From positions 1-38,105 of the forward strand of contig NZ_NIQA01000011.1 of NCBI RefSeq assembly GCF_002236805.1: DNA of 38,105 bases. Reading direction: 5' to 3'. Of the stretch, positions 14,691-21,766 are shown piece after piece (within the stretch, counting starts at the first letter, position 1; every line of letters begins with the position of its first letter). This DNA comes from Pusillimonas sp. T2 (lineage in GTDB: Bacteria > Pseudomonadota > Gammaproteobacteria > Burkholderiales > Burkholderiaceae_B). The notes under the pieces are model-generated. The model did no database searches, was not told the origin of the DNA, and worked only from the letters and a program-made list of their open reading frames with translations. A program made the position numbers and the translations under genes.

Positions 14691-15813
14691 CCGCTAGAAT
14701 GTTGATCGCGCCGACCAGATCGGCGTTTTCCTCGAAACCACACTCGACACAGGTAAAGCTGGCTTGCGTCTGGCGATTCTCTGCCGACACGTGAGCGCAG
14801 CACGGGCAGGTACGACTGGTGTTGCGCGGATTGACCGCGACCACCAGACCGCCTCGCCATGCCTGCTTGTATTCCAGTTGGCGGCGGAATTCGAACCAGC
14901 CTTGATCGAGAATCGACTTATTGAGTCCCGACTTGGCTTTAACGTTCCGCCCCGGTGCTTCGGTACTCCCCGCTGCTGACTTGGACATGTTCCGCACCTG
15001 CAAATCCTCGATACACACCATCGCGTGGTTTTGGCTGATCGTGGTCGTGGTCTTGTGCAGGTAGTCGCGGCGGATGTTGCCGATCTTTTGGTGGAGCTTC
15101 GTGACTTTGGCTTTCGCCTTCTTCCAGTTGTTGCTGAACTTCGTCTTGCGGCTCATTGCCCGCTGATACCGGGCAAGCCGCGCTTGCTGCTTCTTGAAAC
15201 TGTTAATCGGCTCGAAGACCGTGCCATCGGAGAGCGTGGCAAAGCGGGCGATACCTACGTCCACACCCACGCTGGAGGTCGCCGGATGTATCGGTTCCGC
15301 CTCTTCCCGCTCGGTCTGGATCGACACAAACCACTTGCCGCCGTTGCTGGACACGGTGATGTTCTTCGGCGTGCCGAGAATGTCCCGACTGTTGCGGTAA
15401 CGCAGCCATCCCAACTTGGGCAGGAACACGCGACTATTGCCGGCGTCGATCTTGAACTGCTTAGAGTCGGGGTAGCGGAAGCTGTCGATCATGCCCTTTT
15501 TCTTGAAACGCGGGAAGTTGGCGCGTTTGGCAAAGAAGTTCCTGTAGGCCCGCTCAAGATCTTTTAAAGCATGCTGCAAGGGATGGACCGGCGCATCGGA
15601 GAGCCAGCCTGTCTCGGAACTATTGCGCCACGCCGTGAGGTGTTTCGCCATGGCGACGTAGCCGATGAACTTGTTCCCGGCTTCGTGGTTTGCCTTCTGC
15701 AACGCCAGCGCCTTGTTAAACACGAAGCGGCACGACCCGGCGAAGCGGCGCATACAGCGCTGCTGTTCACCGTTGGGCTGTAGCTCATATTTGTAGGCTT
15801 GAAGGCGTTTCAT
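14590..15813 (-). CDS. tnpB: TnpB RNA-guided nuclease of IS605-type element
   Basis: This 407-aa protein is the usual TnpB length. It has the N-terminal RuvC-associated helical part with FRYPDSKQFKID, then the RuvC-like nuclease motifs: Asp185 in SVGVDVGIARFA, Glu269 in VCIEDLQVRNM and Asp365 in ENADLVGAINIL. A zinc ribbon sits between the last two (Cys336, Cys339, Cys355, Cys358 in TCPCCAHVS and FTCVECGF). All catalytic residues are present. TnpB uses an RNA from the element's right end to cut the empty donor site, helping the element persist. It is divergent from tnpA with 21 bases between the two starts. The stop is 42 bases from the right boundary. Confidence 0.95.
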   Translation of the reverse strand: MKRLQAYKYELQPNGEQQRCMRRFAGSCRFVFNKALALQKANHEAGNKFIGYVAMAKHLTAWRNSSETGWLSDAPVHPLQHALKDLERAYRNFFAKRANFPRFKKKGMIDSFRYPDSKQFKIDAGNSRVFLPKLGWLRYRNSRDILGTPKNITVSSNGGKWFVSIQTEREEAEPIHPATSSVGVDVGIARFATLSDGTVFEPINSFKKQQARLARYQRAMSRKTKFSNNWKKAKAKVTKLHQKIGNIRRDYLHKTTTTISQNHAMVCIEDLQVRNMSKSAAGSTEAPGRNVKAKSGLNKSILDQGWFEFRRQLEYKQAWRGGLVVAVNPRNTSRTCPCCAHVSAENRQTQASFTCVECGFEENADLVGAINILAAGHAVLACGGTVLSDRPAKQEPAEATTQELALV

Positions 15814-15834
15814 GGCTCAATTATACTTTGGTCT

Positions 15835-16248
15835 ATGATCGATGACAACGAAATTAGGCGTGGACGGCACTGTGTTTTTAAGATGCACGTCCATTTGGTC
15901 TTTGTGACGAAATATCGGCGCAAAGTGTTCGACGGCGATGCGATAGAGCGACTGCGCGGGATGTTCGCCAAGGTCTGCACGGACTTTGAGGCGTCCCTGG
16001 TCGAGATGGACGGCGAGAGCGACCATGTGCACTTGTTGGTGGAGTACCCGCCGAAAGTGTCGGTGTCGGCGCTGGTGAACAGCCTCAAGGGCGCATCCAG
16101 TCGCCGGTTGCGGAACGAACGGCCAGATATTAAAGGGCGGTATTGGAAAAACATGCTTTGGTCGCCTTCCTACTTTGCCGCATCCTGCGGCGGCGCACCC
16201 ATCGGTATCGTCCGCCAGTACATCGAACAGCAGCAGACACCACACTGA
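15835..16248 (+). CDS. tnpA: TnpA, Y1 (HUH) transposase of IS605-type element
   Basis: This 137-aa protein is the usual size for IS200-type transposases. The HUH motif is His64-Val-His66 in ESDHVHLLVEYPP, the catalytic tyrosine is Tyr129 in GIVRQYIEQQ, and the typical opening is HCVFKMHVHLVFVTKYRRKVF. The enzyme cuts and joins single-stranded DNA at hairpin-marked ends, moving the element without target duplication. I chose the ATG at 15835; the longer frame to 15799 would run into tnpB. It is the only gene on the plus strand in this part of the window. Confidence 0.93.
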   Translation: MIDDNEIRRGRHCVFKMHVHLVFVTKYRRKVFDGDAIERLRGMFAKVCTDFEASLVEMDGESDHVHLLVEYPPKVSVSALVNSLKGASSRRLRNERPDIKGRYWKNMLWSPSYFAASCGGAPIGIVRQYIEQQQTPH

Positions 16249-16360
16249 AACCCAAGGACGGGTATGCCGTCCGCGCTATCCTTCCCCGACCAAGCTCGGC
16301 GGCTTTGCCTAAATGTCGCTACGCGACGGATCGCTTGTACGAGGTTTGCCGCGCATTCCG

Positions 16361-16587
16361 ATCAGCTGATCGCCATCGCTTGTATTGCGAACCCATGCGC
16401 AGGGGCTCAGCACACCGCCCGACCATTGCTGCAGGGCGCAGCACAACACCAGACACCCACCGTCAAGCCAACCATAGTCCGGCAGTAGATCCAAGACCTC
16501 TTCGGCCCAGAGCACATCGACCAGGTGCGCCCCCAGAGGATGCACGTTAAGTGTGGGCGAGGAGCTGAAGTCTTGCCAGCGCGTCAT
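16361..16587 (-). pseudogene. N-terminal part of a gene split by an IS605-type element
   Basis: From the ATG at 16587 the frame encodes 75 residues plus two bases of the next codon before the element's left boundary. The sequence reads MTRWQDFSSSPTLNVHPLG, LWAEEVLDLLPDYGWLDGGC and LCCALQQWSGG, then NTSDGDQL. DYGWLDGGC followed by a helix recalls small proteins with an invariant GGCW-like segment; a Cys in such a place could be catalytic. With the fragment at 14211-14547 it makes a 187-aa protein. The gene starts 12 bases after the AbiEi stop, so it was probably the third gene of that operon. In its present state the frame runs into the element and stops at about 16309. Confidence 0.75.
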
Positions 16588-16599
16588 CGTGCGCTCATC

Positions 16600-17208
16600 T
16601 CAAGAATGGTTGCGCATTGCTTGATAGGCTGTTGGCCAAGGCTGCTGGTGACGTTCAAAAACAGCAGCCAGGCGCGCCCAGTCGATCTCATCGCTTTGCA
16701 GGTCATCGATGTCTGGACACCAGGCGCGCTGATGACTGTAGCGCCCGTACTTGTAAGCATCGACCAATGCGCCGTAAGCCGAGAGCCTGGCAAATGAGGT
16801 TTGATCAATCTCCTGGGCAAATTCAGCAAACCATGCTCGGGGGCGCCGATGCAACTCAAAGCCGTCGATCTGGGGGACTGAGCGCCTATCGAGCACAATG
16901 ACGTGTGTTTTATAGGGAATCTGGGTCGTCCAGCCTGCGTCATGCAAAACGGTTTCGGCGCCGATCACGGCCTCAGGAAAAACCAGACGCAGCGCGTTCA
17001 ACGACTGGGTGCTCGCCGCCTGCGGGTCCACCAGCAAGTTGTAGTACACACCCACTTTCGGACCCACCGCACGGATCAGGCCCGCGTCCTTCCAGCGCTT
17101 GGCATAAATGGACGCTTTGGTCTTGTCCGCATCAAGTCTGGCCGCCAACATGGACAGCGAGAACACGGCCGGCAGCTGGCGAAGTCGTGCAATGGCCGAG
17201 ATGTTCAT
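16600..17208 (-). CDS. AbiEi-type antitoxin (type IV toxin-antitoxin)
   Basis: In this 202-aa protein, residues 1-60 form a winged-helix segment (LPAVFSLSMLAARL, then IYAKRWKDAGLIRAVGP) typical of AbiEi antitoxin/repressors. The C-terminal part (SFARLSAYGALVDAYKYGR, then CPDIDDLQSDEIDWARL) matches the AbiEi C-terminal domain. AbiEi neutralises the AbiEii nucleotidyltransferase without direct binding and represses the operon by binding inverted repeats. It starts 2 bases after the AbiEii stop. The order here is toxin first, antitoxin second, the reverse of the classical abiEi-abiEii arrangement. Confidence 0.75.
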   Translation of the reverse strand: MNISAIARLRQLPAVFSLSMLAARLDADKTKASIYAKRWKDAGLIRAVGPKVGVYYNLLVDPQAASTQSLNALRLVFPEAVIGAETVLHDAGWTTQIPYKTHVIVLDRRSVPQIDGFELHRRPRAWFAEFAQEIDQTSFARLSAYGALVDAYKYGRYSHQRAWCPDIDDLQSDEIDWARLAAVFERHQQPWPTAYQAMRNHS

Positions 17209-17210
17209 GG

Positions 17211-18158
17211 CTATCGTACCTTGGGACGGGCAACGGCAGGATTGGCCGCATCCTGATCGTGGGCGTGCTCGCCATCGTCGAACCCGTCGACTCGGAACTC
17301 ATCAAGCTGCCTGGCAATATCGGCCACCTGGGCGATTCGGTCCATGACCGTTGTGACCATCTGCTTGACGCCCTCGGGCCAAAGCACATTCCAAATCGCT
17401 TCGGGCAGCCAACGCTTTAAGTCTGGGTCGGCCTTATCGATGATCTGATCCACGGTGTAGCTGGTCAGGAAATGCTCCAATGCCTCATGAGGGGGCAATT
17501 GGTTGATCGTTTCGTAAGCACTTACATGACGAACAAACCGTAGTGCGATGTCATTTAGGTCGTTGGCTTGCTGCTGATCAATCCACCACAGGTCGAAAAT
17601 GTCGCGCCATTTCAGAAAGGGGCGTGTTGCAAACGCGGTGAGCTTATCGGCATAGGCCGAGCGTAAAGTGCCGGCAGGAAGCGGTGAGGAGGAGCGCGTA
17701 ACCACGTCGCCCTGGCGCACAGGAAAGACAAATTCAGACTCATACTGGCTAAGGTAGAGCGCATCGACCGGCCAGAACTCAACCTTGACCATGCACTTCT
17801 CGTGGTACTGGGCACTACTGGCCGTAATCTGAAAGTGCTGCAACCGCCCACCTTCACGCGTCTTGTTCTTCAGTTCCAAGGTCAGATCAGGGTGCGAGAG
17901 CAGCATGGCCGCTTGCATGCGTTTGAGAGCCTTGGCCATGATTGTTTCGAGCTCGCCCGTATTGTCGCTGGCCAACAGGAAATCCAGATCCTCGGAGTAG
18001 CGCGGGGAGCCCCAGGACATATTCAGTGAGGTGCCACCGTGAAACGCCACATCCTGACAGCTCCAGGAGGTGACCAGAGGCAGCGCCTCAGCAAATCGGA
18101 ACTGAATCGTCGTGCTCCAGTCGCGCAAAAGGGCCGGCGGTGTTGGTTGGCGATTCAT
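17211..18158 (-). CDS. AbiEii-type nucleotidyltransferase toxin
   Basis: This 315-aa protein carries the nucleotidyltransferase signature of AbiEii/AbiGii toxins: FHGGTSLN (39-46) followed by RYSEDLDFLL (53-62) with the acidic pair of DLD. Later segments include YADKLTAFATRPFLKWRDIFDLWW, a strong match to the family's conserved helix. AbiEii toxins use NTPs to modify tRNA or other RNA and block growth, giving abortive phage defence. The ATG at 18158 has AAAGG upstream, and a 10-bp inverted repeat lies 21-46 bases before it. The C-terminal 25 residues are Asp/His-rich (DGFDDGEHAHDQD). It forms a pair with the AbiEi gene at 16600. Confidence 0.88.
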   Translation of the reverse strand: MNRQPTPPALLRDWSTTIQFRFAEALPLVTSWSCQDVAFHGGTSLNMSWGSPRYSEDLDFLLASDNTGELETIMAKALKRMQAAMLLSHPDLTLELKNKTREGGRLQHFQITASSAQYHEKCMVKVEFWPVDALYLSQYESEFVFPVRQGDVVTRSSSPLPAGTLRSAYADKLTAFATRPFLKWRDIFDLWWIDQQQANDLNDIALRFVRHVSAYETINQLPPHEALEHFLTSYTVDQIIDKADPDLKRWLPEAIWNVLWPEGVKQMVTTVMDRIAQVADIARQLDEFRVDGFDDGEHAHDQDAANPAVARPKVR

Positions 18159-18178
18159 GTTGTTACCTTTGTTTGAAA

Positions 18179-18204
18179 TTATCTATACGTAATTGTATAG
18201 ATAA
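18179..18204. promoter_or_regulatory. 10-bp inverted repeat upstream of the AbiE pair (likely operator)
   Basis: The arms TTATCTATAC (18179-18188) and GTATAGATAA (18195-18204) are perfect reverse complements separated by 6 bases. The repeat sits in AT-rich DNA just before the toxin start, where -10-like TATAGAT and TATCTATA boxes overlap it. AbiEi antitoxins are known to bind inverted repeats in their own promoter, so this is a strong operator candidate. Confidence 0.7.
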
Positions 18205-18277
18205 ATGCGTAAATCGCTAAGTGCTAATTGACGGTGTCGTTATCTGTACCCGCTGCGCGTTGTCGCGCTGCCCAAGA

Positions 18278-19309
18278 TTAATGTTTTGGGCACGTCTTCA
18301 GTGTCTGGACAATTGTCGTGATATTCGCCCCTTGATTGAGCACCAGGTCTCGCCGGATCTGTTTGCAAAGCTCGACAACGCTGTGCACGCTGTCAAAGGT
18401 TGTTGAAGAGATCCGCTCGATTTGTGGGCGCAGATCGAAGCCCGGTGTGATTTCCGATCGAAGCTCGCGGTTGACACATTCAACCACCATGGTTTGCGTG
18501 GGTTTGGTGAGTTCAATGACAAAATCAAATCGCCTGAGAAGTGCGCGATCCATTATGCCTGTCATATTGGTTGCAGCAACAAATAGACAATGAGAGGGCA
18601 AACGTTCGAGCTCGATCAGAAGGTGATTGGTAATGCGTCGAGCCTCGCCAACATCGCCCTGTAAGTCACGAGCCCCACCCAGTCCATCAAATTCGTCGGC
18701 AAATAGTACGCAGGGAGCTTGAGATGCGAACTCCAGTACGGTAGTCAAATTTTTGTTCGTGCCCCCTAAGTGGCTATCCATAAATCCACCATACTTAATT
18801 TGCAGAAAGGGCAGGCCGAGCTCGCCGGCGAAAGCTTCGGCAACCATCGTTTTGCCGTTGCCAGGCGGGCCATGAAGCAAGATTCTGTGACGTGGCTGCA
18901 ACTGATAAGCTGCTAGTTTTGAGGCGAGAGTATGTTCGTAAATGATGGCCTCAATTTCGCGGCGAGCGGTATCGGCAAGAATAAGCTCGGTCAGTGTGTG
19001 ACGAGGCTCATTGGCAATGAGCAGATTATCAGGAAGAGGACGTAACCGCGTTGGATTTGTGGTCAGGCGAGCAGCGAGTTTCTTTGAAACTGACGGGTAA
19101 TGTTCATTCAACAGGTCGACAATCTGTCTTGTCTGTTCCTGTACTTTGTCCAATTGCCCCCAGCCAGCAGCGGCTACCAAGGCTGGCAGGCAATTGATGG
19201 CAGCCTTTGAGGCTGCATGCTGAGCCGATTTTGCCGATGCTTTTCGTTGCGGCGCCGGCGGCGGGCTTTCTAGTGCAGTGCATTCGAACTCTAAGCCTAA
19301 GTCTTGCAT
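18278..19309 (-). CDS. AAA+ family ATPase
   Basis: In this 343-aa protein, residues 1-100 form an N-terminal helical domain with an Ala/Lys/Gln-rich linker. The AAA module follows: Walker A GPPGNGKT (147-154), pore-like segment IKYGGFMDSHLGG, Walker B CVLFADEFDGLGG (200-212), sensor 1 VAATN and an arginine-finger segment ALLRRFDF. These ATPases remodel proteins or complexes as rings. Similar ATPases are often paired with a subtilisin-like (S8) protease in accessory defence-type loci; no protease gene is present here. The ATG at 19309 has GGGA just upstream; the frame to 19423 runs over the neighbouring gene. It lies downstream of three or four small hypotheticals. Confidence 0.88.
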   Translation of the reverse strand: MQDLGLEFECTALESPPPAPQRKASAKSAQHAASKAAINCLPALVAAAGWGQLDKVQEQTRQIVDLLNEHYPSVSKKLAARLTTNPTRLRPLPDNLLIANEPRHTLTELILADTARREIEAIIYEHTLASKLAAYQLQPRHRILLHGPPGNGKTMVAEAFAGELGLPFLQIKYGGFMDSHLGGTNKNLTTVLEFASQAPCVLFADEFDGLGGARDLQGDVGEARRITNHLLIELERLPSHCLFVAATNMTGIMDRALLRRFDFVIELTKPTQTMVVECVNRELRSEITPGFDLRPQIERISSTTFDSVHSVVELCKQIRRDLVLNQGANITTIVQTLKTCPKH

Positions 19310-19361
19310 TTCTATCCCATAAAAACTCTGAACAAAAAGGGTGGGGCGCCTTTTACCGCGC

Positions 19362-19604
19362 TCAGCCAGGCGTGTGCACAGAAAAAAGAGCACGCCCCCG
19401 CATCGAAACGTTTGCCTGCTCACGCAAACGCGGGAGTAAAGCTTCGAATGCCTCCGGGGTCGTTTGCACCATGAAAACCAGGTCCTTCAGTGCTTCCTTG
19501 GGCGTCCATCCAGACTCTTTCTGGTTCAAAATGTCCGCATAAGCCATTGCCAGAGCATCTTGCTCTGTATCGAGAATATTTCTCAGCTGTACTGTCGTAG
19601 TCAT
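19362..19604 (-). CDS. Hypothetical small helical protein
   Basis: The 80-aa product's ATG at 19604 has AAAGGA seven bases before it; a GTG one codon earlier is the other option. It is almost all helix (MTTTVQLRNILDTEQDALAMAYA, KEALKDLVFMVQTTPEAFEALL). It lies 52 bases before the AAA+ ATPase gene in the same direction and could be its partner. No family recognised. Confidence 0.6.
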   Translation of the reverse strand: MTTTVQLRNILDTEQDALAMAYADILNQKESGWTPKEALKDLVFMVQTTPEAFEALLPRLREQANVSMRGRALFSVHTPG

Positions 19605-19607
19605 CAC

Positions 19608-19850
19608 TTATCCTTTACTGACGCTTGCTTTGTTGGAAAACTCTGCCAGGGGCAGGTCTGTTTCACCGATCACCTCTGCGTTTGAAATGATGGTGCCCAT
19701 CGGAACGCTACCTTGCACCAGGTGCTGACGCACTCCATTGGAAAGATGGCGATCGCCAACGACGTAGCGCTTTGCGGCCGACCACCAAAACGGTGGGTCC
19801 ACGCGCTCCCATTTCATTTCGCCGTCACTTCCTAATTCAATCGTGTTCAT
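19608..19850 (-). CDS. Hypothetical small protein
   Basis: This 80-aa protein contains WERVDPPFWWSAAKRYVVGDR, an aromatic-rich patch, and ISNAEVIGETDLPLAEF. AGG lies 8 bases before the ATG at 19850. Its stop is 3 bases from the start of the next gene. Soluble; no motif or family recognised. Confidence 0.55.
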   Translation of the reverse strand: MNTIELGSDGEMKWERVDPPFWWSAAKRYVVGDRHLSNGVRQHLVQGSVPMGTIISNAEVIGETDLPLAEFSNKASVSKG

Positions 19851-19880
19851 CGGTTGAGCCTAAAAAAGGTTATTCAATTT

Positions 19881-20180
19881 CTAGCCGCGCATTCCTGGCC
19901 GCCTTGGGGCGTTGTTCTCAGGTGCGCATTTGGCCCATCCCAGAACAACGGTTTGTCCGGACGTGGAGATTCGAAAGTCTTGTCCGATACGCACCTGGAT
20001 ACGTTCGGCATCGAGCGAAATCTGATCTGCCAACTCTTGCGGACAGTCCACGGCGAATTCGAGCTCAAGGGTGTCAAAGGGCAAGAAGGCCAGGCGCGCG
20101 TAGTCGCCCCCTTTTTCTCGCTGGCGATCAGCGTAGACAATGCCACCGGGGTAGATACCGCTGAAAATACGGGAGTCCAT
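19881..20180 (-). CDS. Conserved hypothetical protein of genomic-island type
   Basis: This is a 99-aa protein. The segments IYPGGIVYADRQREKGGDYARLAFLPF and LELEF, then ISTSGQTVVLGWA, resemble a hypothetical protein I associate with integrative elements of Pseudomonas and Burkholderiales. The predicted fold is mostly beta. AAGGATC precedes the ATG at 20180. Function is unknown. It is useful mainly as an indication that the window comes from an island or plasmid. Confidence 0.7.
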   Translation of the reverse strand: MDSRIFSGIYPGGIVYADRQREKGGDYARLAFLPFDTLELEFAVDCPQELADQISLDAERIQVRIGQDFRISTSGQTVVLGWAKCAPENNAPRRPGMRG

Positions 20181-20265
20181 GGTGTAGATCCTTATGAGCA
20201 GAAGGCACAGTAAACTCAGGCAAAGTTAGTGCACGCAAACAGCAAAATAAAGGATTTGCACCAGA

Positions 20266-20520
20266 TTATTTTTCACTCCCAGTTTTGTGGGCATCAATGA
20301 GGTGTGCCACAACAACGTAGGCATCACCCAGTTCGATGCCAGCGTTCATTGCCTGCTCAATCGCGTCGTAGGAATTCTTGCTTTCAAGCTGCGTGCACAT
20401 GCGATCGATGAGGCTGCAAGCCTTGGCGTCATCATTGAGCCCTAATCGCGCAAGCTCCCTGCGAGCCGCTTCACGCCCGACGGGGTCCAGGGTTGTCGTT
20501 ATGAAAAATTGCGGTTGCAT
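20266..20520 (-). CDS. Hypothetical small helical protein
   Basis: The 84-aa product's ATG at 20520 has GGAG nine bases upstream, which favours it over the ATG at 20535. The protein is helical and ends with GDAYVVVAHLIDAHKTGSEK. It is probably the first gene of the long minus-strand operon, diverging from the HEPN-like gene at 20749, with 228 bases between them for promoters. No family recognised. Confidence 0.6.
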   Translation of the reverse strand: MQPQFFITTTLDPVGREAARRELARLGLNDDAKACSLIDRMCTQLESKNSYDAIEQAMNAGIELGDAYVVVAHLIDAHKTGSEK

Positions 20521-20748
20521 GATGATTTTCTCCATCTCTAATGGGCGAGTAAGTTTGCCGGGTCGAACCGACGGTGGGGAATTCATGGGTGTACTTTGGG
20601 ACAGTATGGCCAGAGTTGGAGAAAAAATAGAAAGTGGCCAGGACATGTGGTTAAGGTGAGCGTTTACAGGGAAGTGGGTTTGATAACTGTATCCCTCGGT
20701 ATAGTTGCGCTTAGAAAATCCATCGGCCTGTAACCACAGCAACGCACC

Positions 20749-21312
20749 ATGAACAACACCAGAGACAACCCGGTACCGGAAAACACTCTCAGAGCAATAA
20801 CCGAGCGTTTGCTCGAAGAGGGTACGAAGGCGCGCGCAAATTTCCAGATCTGGAGCCTTTTGCGCGAGGATGGAGCACTTGACCATCCTGAGTTCGGCTC
20901 TTATTTCTATGCCAGCAAGGTCGGGGCCTTCTCGTTGTTCATGTTGGCGTTGAGCAAGATGTTTGATACAGACGAGCGATCAGCTGGCTTTAAAGCGCTT
21001 CGACGGGTGCTTAAAGAGGTTGGTTGGCATGATCTGGAGGCCAACCTGAGGGGGCAACTGGATCCAATGCACAACGTCGTGCAGGCATTCATGGGTATTC
21101 GAAGCAAGTCCCTGGTGCACAACTCAACTTTCATCGCAAGGGACGATGTGTACGAGAGGGCAGGTCTGTTGGTTGAGGATCTGCGCATGCTTGTTGACAC
21201 GGCATGTTGCTGCATAGAACAGGTCGCACAGCGACTGCAGATTCCCAATCGCGGCATGATGACTAATCGTGTTCAGACTTCTCTTAAGAGCCTGCTCGCT
21301 CAAATTAGGTGA
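20749..21312 (+). CDS. HEPN-like protein (AbiU2-type), possible RNase
   Basis: This 187-aa all-helical protein contains the pattern of HEPN/AbiU2-type domains: a long amphipathic helix ASKVGAFSLFMLALSKMFDTD (55-75) and later IRSKSLVHNST with Arg118 and His124, an R-x5-H motif. In HEPN ribonucleases the R-x4-6-H pair forms the active site of a dimer. AbiU2-type proteins have been linked to phage abortive infection. It is a single gene on the plus strand followed by hipBA, and no adjacent MNT antitoxin is present. The match is by motif and helix pattern, so the assignment is moderate. The ribosome site is weak. Confidence 0.55.
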   Translation: MNNTRDNPVPENTLRAITERLLEEGTKARANFQIWSLLREDGALDHPEFGSYFYASKVGAFSLFMLALSKMFDTDERSAGFKALRRVLKEVGWHDLEANLRGQLDPMHNVVQAFMGIRSKSLVHNSTFIARDDVYERAGLLVEDLRMLVDTACCCIEQVAQRLQIPNRGMMTNRVQTSLKSLLAQIR

Positions 21313-21367
21313 GAGCTTCCCCGTAAAAGCTCACCTTTGGACTTTCTTCCCTATTAAGCTGCATAAA

Positions 21368-21383
21368 TGTATAATTCAATACA
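21368..21383. promoter_or_regulatory. Promoter and small palindrome upstream of hipB
   Basis: TGTAT (21368-21372) and ATACA (21379-21383) form a 5-bp inverted repeat. Its left half contains TATAAT (21370-21375), a good -10 box, placed 42 bases before the hipB ATG. HipB-type proteins repress their own promoter by binding short palindromes, so this may be promoter plus operator. No clear -35 box was found. Confidence 0.4.
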
Positions 21384-21416
21384 CAAAAGCCCTAATTTAG
21401 TTTGTTTAATTAGACA

Positions 21417-21740
21417 ATGAATACTAAGCGCGGCTACGGCCCACTGCTTTCTTTCCAAAGCCAACAAGCACTCGAGCTGGTGGGACGCAATTTGCGTACG
21501 GCCCGTTTGCGCCGAGGCGAATCAGAGGAGTTGGCGGCTCAAAGAACGGGTGTTTCGCGCCAGACGTGGCGAAACCTGGAGGCTGGCAGCGCCTCTGTTT
21601 CGATTGGTCTGTTCTTTGAGGCCATGGTCATTTATGGATTTGCGGAGCAGTTGTTCGAGCTGGCAGATCCTGAAATAGATTTGGACGGCCAAGCGCAAGA
21701 CGCAGCCAGGCGCCCGCGCAAAGGGCGCACTGCAATTTGA
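21417..21740 (+). CDS. hipB: HipB-type XRE antitoxin
   Basis: In this 107-aa protein, residues 17-75 make a helix-turn-helix (LVGRNLRTARLRRGESEELAAQ, then TGVSRQTWRNLEAG, then GLFFEAMVIYGFAEQLF). The genetic order, small XRE gene directly before hipA with 26 bases between them, is that of hipBA toxin-antitoxin modules. HipB binds HipA and represses the operon. The C-terminus is Arg/Lys-rich (ARRPRKGRT). The ATG at 21417 has no strong ribosome site. Confidence 0.85.
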   Translation: MNTKRGYGPLLSFQSQQALELVGRNLRTARLRRGESEELAAQRTGVSRQTWRNLEAGSASVSIGLFFEAMVIYGFAEQLFELADPEIDLDGQAQDAARRPRKGRTAI

Positions 21741-21766
21741 GTGGTATTAAATTTTAGGTCGACGAC

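Larger units (their letters stand above)
14548..16360 (-). mobile_element. IS200/IS605-type insertion sequence (tnpA + tnpB), 1813 bp
   Basis: The boundaries come from the reading frame of the interrupted gene: removing 14548-16360 restores it exactly, with a possible shift of one base because both edges carry the same C. Read on the minus strand, the element follows CTGAT and begins CGGAATGC; it ends in GGATGTCAA. There are no terminal inverted repeats and no target duplication, as expected for this family. A left-end hairpin (16315-16327, arms GTCGC and GCGAC) lies 33 nt inside the left boundary. A right-end hairpin (14557-14578) lies 9 nt inside the right boundary. tnpA and tnpB are divergent and both look intact, so the element may be active. 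The TGAT target resembles that of ISDra2 (TTGAT). Confidence 0.85.

Noticed and set aside
15025-15567. 180-codon plus-strand frame antisense to tnpB
   Set aside because: A shadow of the strongly supported tnpB frame with no ribosome site or family match.
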